From the NCBI GenBank assembly GCA_023053545.1, contig JAKZAN010000002.1, positions 9,544,790 to 9,608,789 on the forward strand: a stretch of DNA of 64,000 nucleotides, written 5' to 3'. Origin of the DNA: Lepidurus packardi. Lineage: Eukaryota > Arthropoda > Branchiopoda > Notostraca > Triopsidae. A program made the position numbers and the translations under genes. The stretch's first letter is position 1. Each line of letters begins with the position of its first letter. This document shows, piece after piece, positions 62,446 through 64,000 of the stretch. The notes under the pieces were generated by a model that worked only from the letters and a program-made list of their open reading frames with translations, was not told where the DNA came from and searched no databases.

Positions 62446-62900
62446 TCATAAAGGACCCGGAGTAGGAGCCTGGAGAATGGGCACTGTTACCACGCGATTT
62501 ACTATCGCTCGGTTTTTCATGTTTTCCAATTCTTGCAAGCGTGTGCGAGCATGGTCTAATCGATGTAGGGACATTTTCCACATCTTTTGAGCGGCATACG
62601 CGGAGCCTTCATGAGGTTGACCAGTTGAAACTTGGGTTAAATAGTTTATGTGTTTCGATAGTTCATTCTCTACGTGACTTAGCGTCTTTAAGAATTGATT
62701 CGTATGCATTTCTACTTGCTTCATTACAGGTTTATCCTTGCTGAGTTCCGTCAGCGCTTGACCTAAGAAATTCAAATGTATTTATAATACTGGAATTAAC
62801 GGGTTGTAACAAAATTACTTGCGCTCTGAATACTAGCCGAAACATCTTTTTCTATGGCATCTAGAGCCTGCAATTTATCTACGGGGACGTTTGAATTCAT
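62446..62900 (-). CDS. MED11: Mediator complex subunit 11 (MED11)
   Basis: Two exons, 132 aa: 62819-62900 and 62446-62762. MED11 belongs to the head module of Mediator, pairs with MED22 and helps bring TFIIH and Pol II to promoters. The family core LTELSKDKP, HVENELSKHINYLTQVSTGQPHEGSAY and the helical block that follows match human MED11. The protein is about 15 residues longer than human at the C-terminus (VPILQAPTPGPL). The gene ends about 60 bp past the MITE. The upstream gene MECR is on the same strand, 600 bp away. Confidence 0.93.
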
Positions 62901-63506
62901 CAATGCAGCAGATTTTTGTATTGTTTTGCTTCGTGTAAAGATATTATATTTAATTTAAAATCGAATCAACTACTGTAGCTCTAACTGATAACGATAGTAA
63001 AATAGAATCGATTTCGATTTTGTTGTTTGCCGCCAATTCTTTTAGGCGACGGAATTACGAAGTCGTCAGTTTATTCCACATTACAGTGAATTCGTCTACA
63101 ATTACTAGTCACGAAGTATCTGCACGCCTAGCAGTCATCCGTAATTAACTCTTGTGTTTTCCGATGCTTCTAGCTCTTCTAACATGTGTGGTGAAAAATT
63201 ACTTTTGATTTCCAGCAGACGAATGAAATCTCGTTTAATATGTGACTGCTTCGTGTCGTGGGAGATACTTGCAATGATCCATATACTCAATGAAATCCAG
63301 GTACACTTCGTTTTTCAAATATGATTTGATGCATAAAAGATTCTGTAATTCGCTTTTTTGGTCAGCTTATAAACACACAAGGCTTTTATTATTAGAGTAT
63401 TTGGTATAACATATGAAACGCTATAAGGTTGAAATGTAACGAGCCTTAATGCAACCAACAATATAATCGAAGGTATCCAAGATTAGATAATCCCATCATC
63501 GCTAGA
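62901..63506. promoter_or_regulatory. Intergenic region, MECR 3' side to MED11 promoter
   Basis: This 606-bp region lies between the MECR stop and the MED11 start on the same strand. It must contain the MECR 3' untranslated end and the MED11 promoter. I see no exon, repeat or RNA gene. Confidence 0.4.
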
Positions 63507-64000
63507 TTATTGCTGCCCCAAGTGAAAGATAATCTTCTTATTCAAAAATCCTTTCGTATCAGCCACCATCATCAGAACGTCTTTATAATTGCACATAGGG
63601 ATTACTTTACATTCCGGTGCCTGCAATTCCCCACTCTTCACCAAATTACTCAGCTCTTCCAACATATTCCACCTACGGGGCACCAATAACTTTAAATTGT
63701 AACTCTCTCAACTTAAATTAGCACCTTTCTTGGTCGCTTGTATGCTTATTGTTCCACCTCGTCATCCAAAACCCACGCGCGACAATATCTTTGAATATCT
63801 GGCTTCCAGCTGGTACGAGCAAAGGTTGTCTCGACATGGCTCCGTAGGTTACAATAACCCCTCGAGGTCCCAGGTGTTTAATTAGCTCTAATCCACTTTT
63901 CCCGCCCACGCAGTTCAACGCTAAACGCGGACAAGGGATAGTTTTGAAAAGATCCGTGCTTCGAATTTCCTCTTCGGTTAATACCACATCAGCTCCTGTG
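63507..64000 (-). CDS. MECR: Mitochondrial trans-2-enoyl-CoA reductase (MECR), C-terminal part
   Basis: Two exons are in view: one from the window edge down to 63725 (its upstream limit is unsure; an acceptor-like CACAG lies at 63996-64000) and the last exon 63507-63672. MECR is the NADPH-dependent enoyl thioester reductase of mitochondrial fatty acid synthesis, needed for lipoic acid. The visible part includes PRLALNCVGGKSG, VTYGAMSRQP, the IFKDIVARGFWMTRW segment and a C-terminus with EELSNLVKSGELQAPEC. These match the C-terminal half of human MECR and the medium-chain dehydrogenase fold. The N-terminal half is outside the window. Confidence 0.93.

Overview
This is a eukaryotic nuclear window, almost certainly from an arthropod and most likely a branchiopod crustacean of the Daphnia kind (inference). 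The genes are cut into many exons by very short introns, mostly 50-70 bp. The protein set is typical of metazoans, and the dlg start matches the arthropod DlgS97-type N-terminus. No single ORF covers a whole gene, so I built each model by hand from splice sites. In every complete model the reading phase is kept across all exons and the summed coding length is a multiple of three.

Layout. 1-14.5 kb holds no recognisable conserved exon. It has a three-copy 230-bp tandem repeat at 4.4-5.1 kb and a GC-rich island with doubtful ORFs at 6.4-7.4 kb, and probably lies inside a large dlg intron. At 14.5-17.8 kb are the first two coding exons of discs large (dlg, minus). Then come TMEM126 (18.7-19.5 kb, plus) and AMMECR1 (20.3-21.3 kb, minus).

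The centre (21.85-38.8 kb) is a tandem segmental duplication. Each unit held an ABCC4/MRP4-like multidrug transporter, a small secreted-protein gene that I do not recognise, and the 3' end of the mitochondrial intermediate peptidase gene (MIPEP). Both transporters look intact, with 24 exons each and 21 exon lengths identical. The secreted-protein gene is intact only in the left unit. MIPEP is intact only in the right unit, and a fused exon 8/exon 10 remnant is left in the other.

The right part holds anosmin-1 (42.2-46.8 kb, minus), ECT2/pebble RhoGEF (50.0-54.5 kb, plus, with a tRNA-Trp gene in an intron), an endosomal Na+/H+ exchanger of the NHE6/7/9 type (55.8-59.1 kb, minus, with a U12-type AT-AC intron), UDP-glucuronate decarboxylase UXS1 (60.1-61.7 kb, plus), a pogo/Tigger-type MITE (61.9-62.4 kb), MED11 (62.4-62.9 kb, minus), and the 3' part of MECR (63.5 kb to the window edge, minus).

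The genes do not form one pathway. Two links are worth noting. Both MRP4 copies end in T-R-V, a class I PDZ ligand, and dlg encodes a PDZ scaffold. MIPEP and MECR are mitochondrial, as TMEM126 proteins are in mammals. Coordinates may be off by a base at a few splice sites because they were read by eye.
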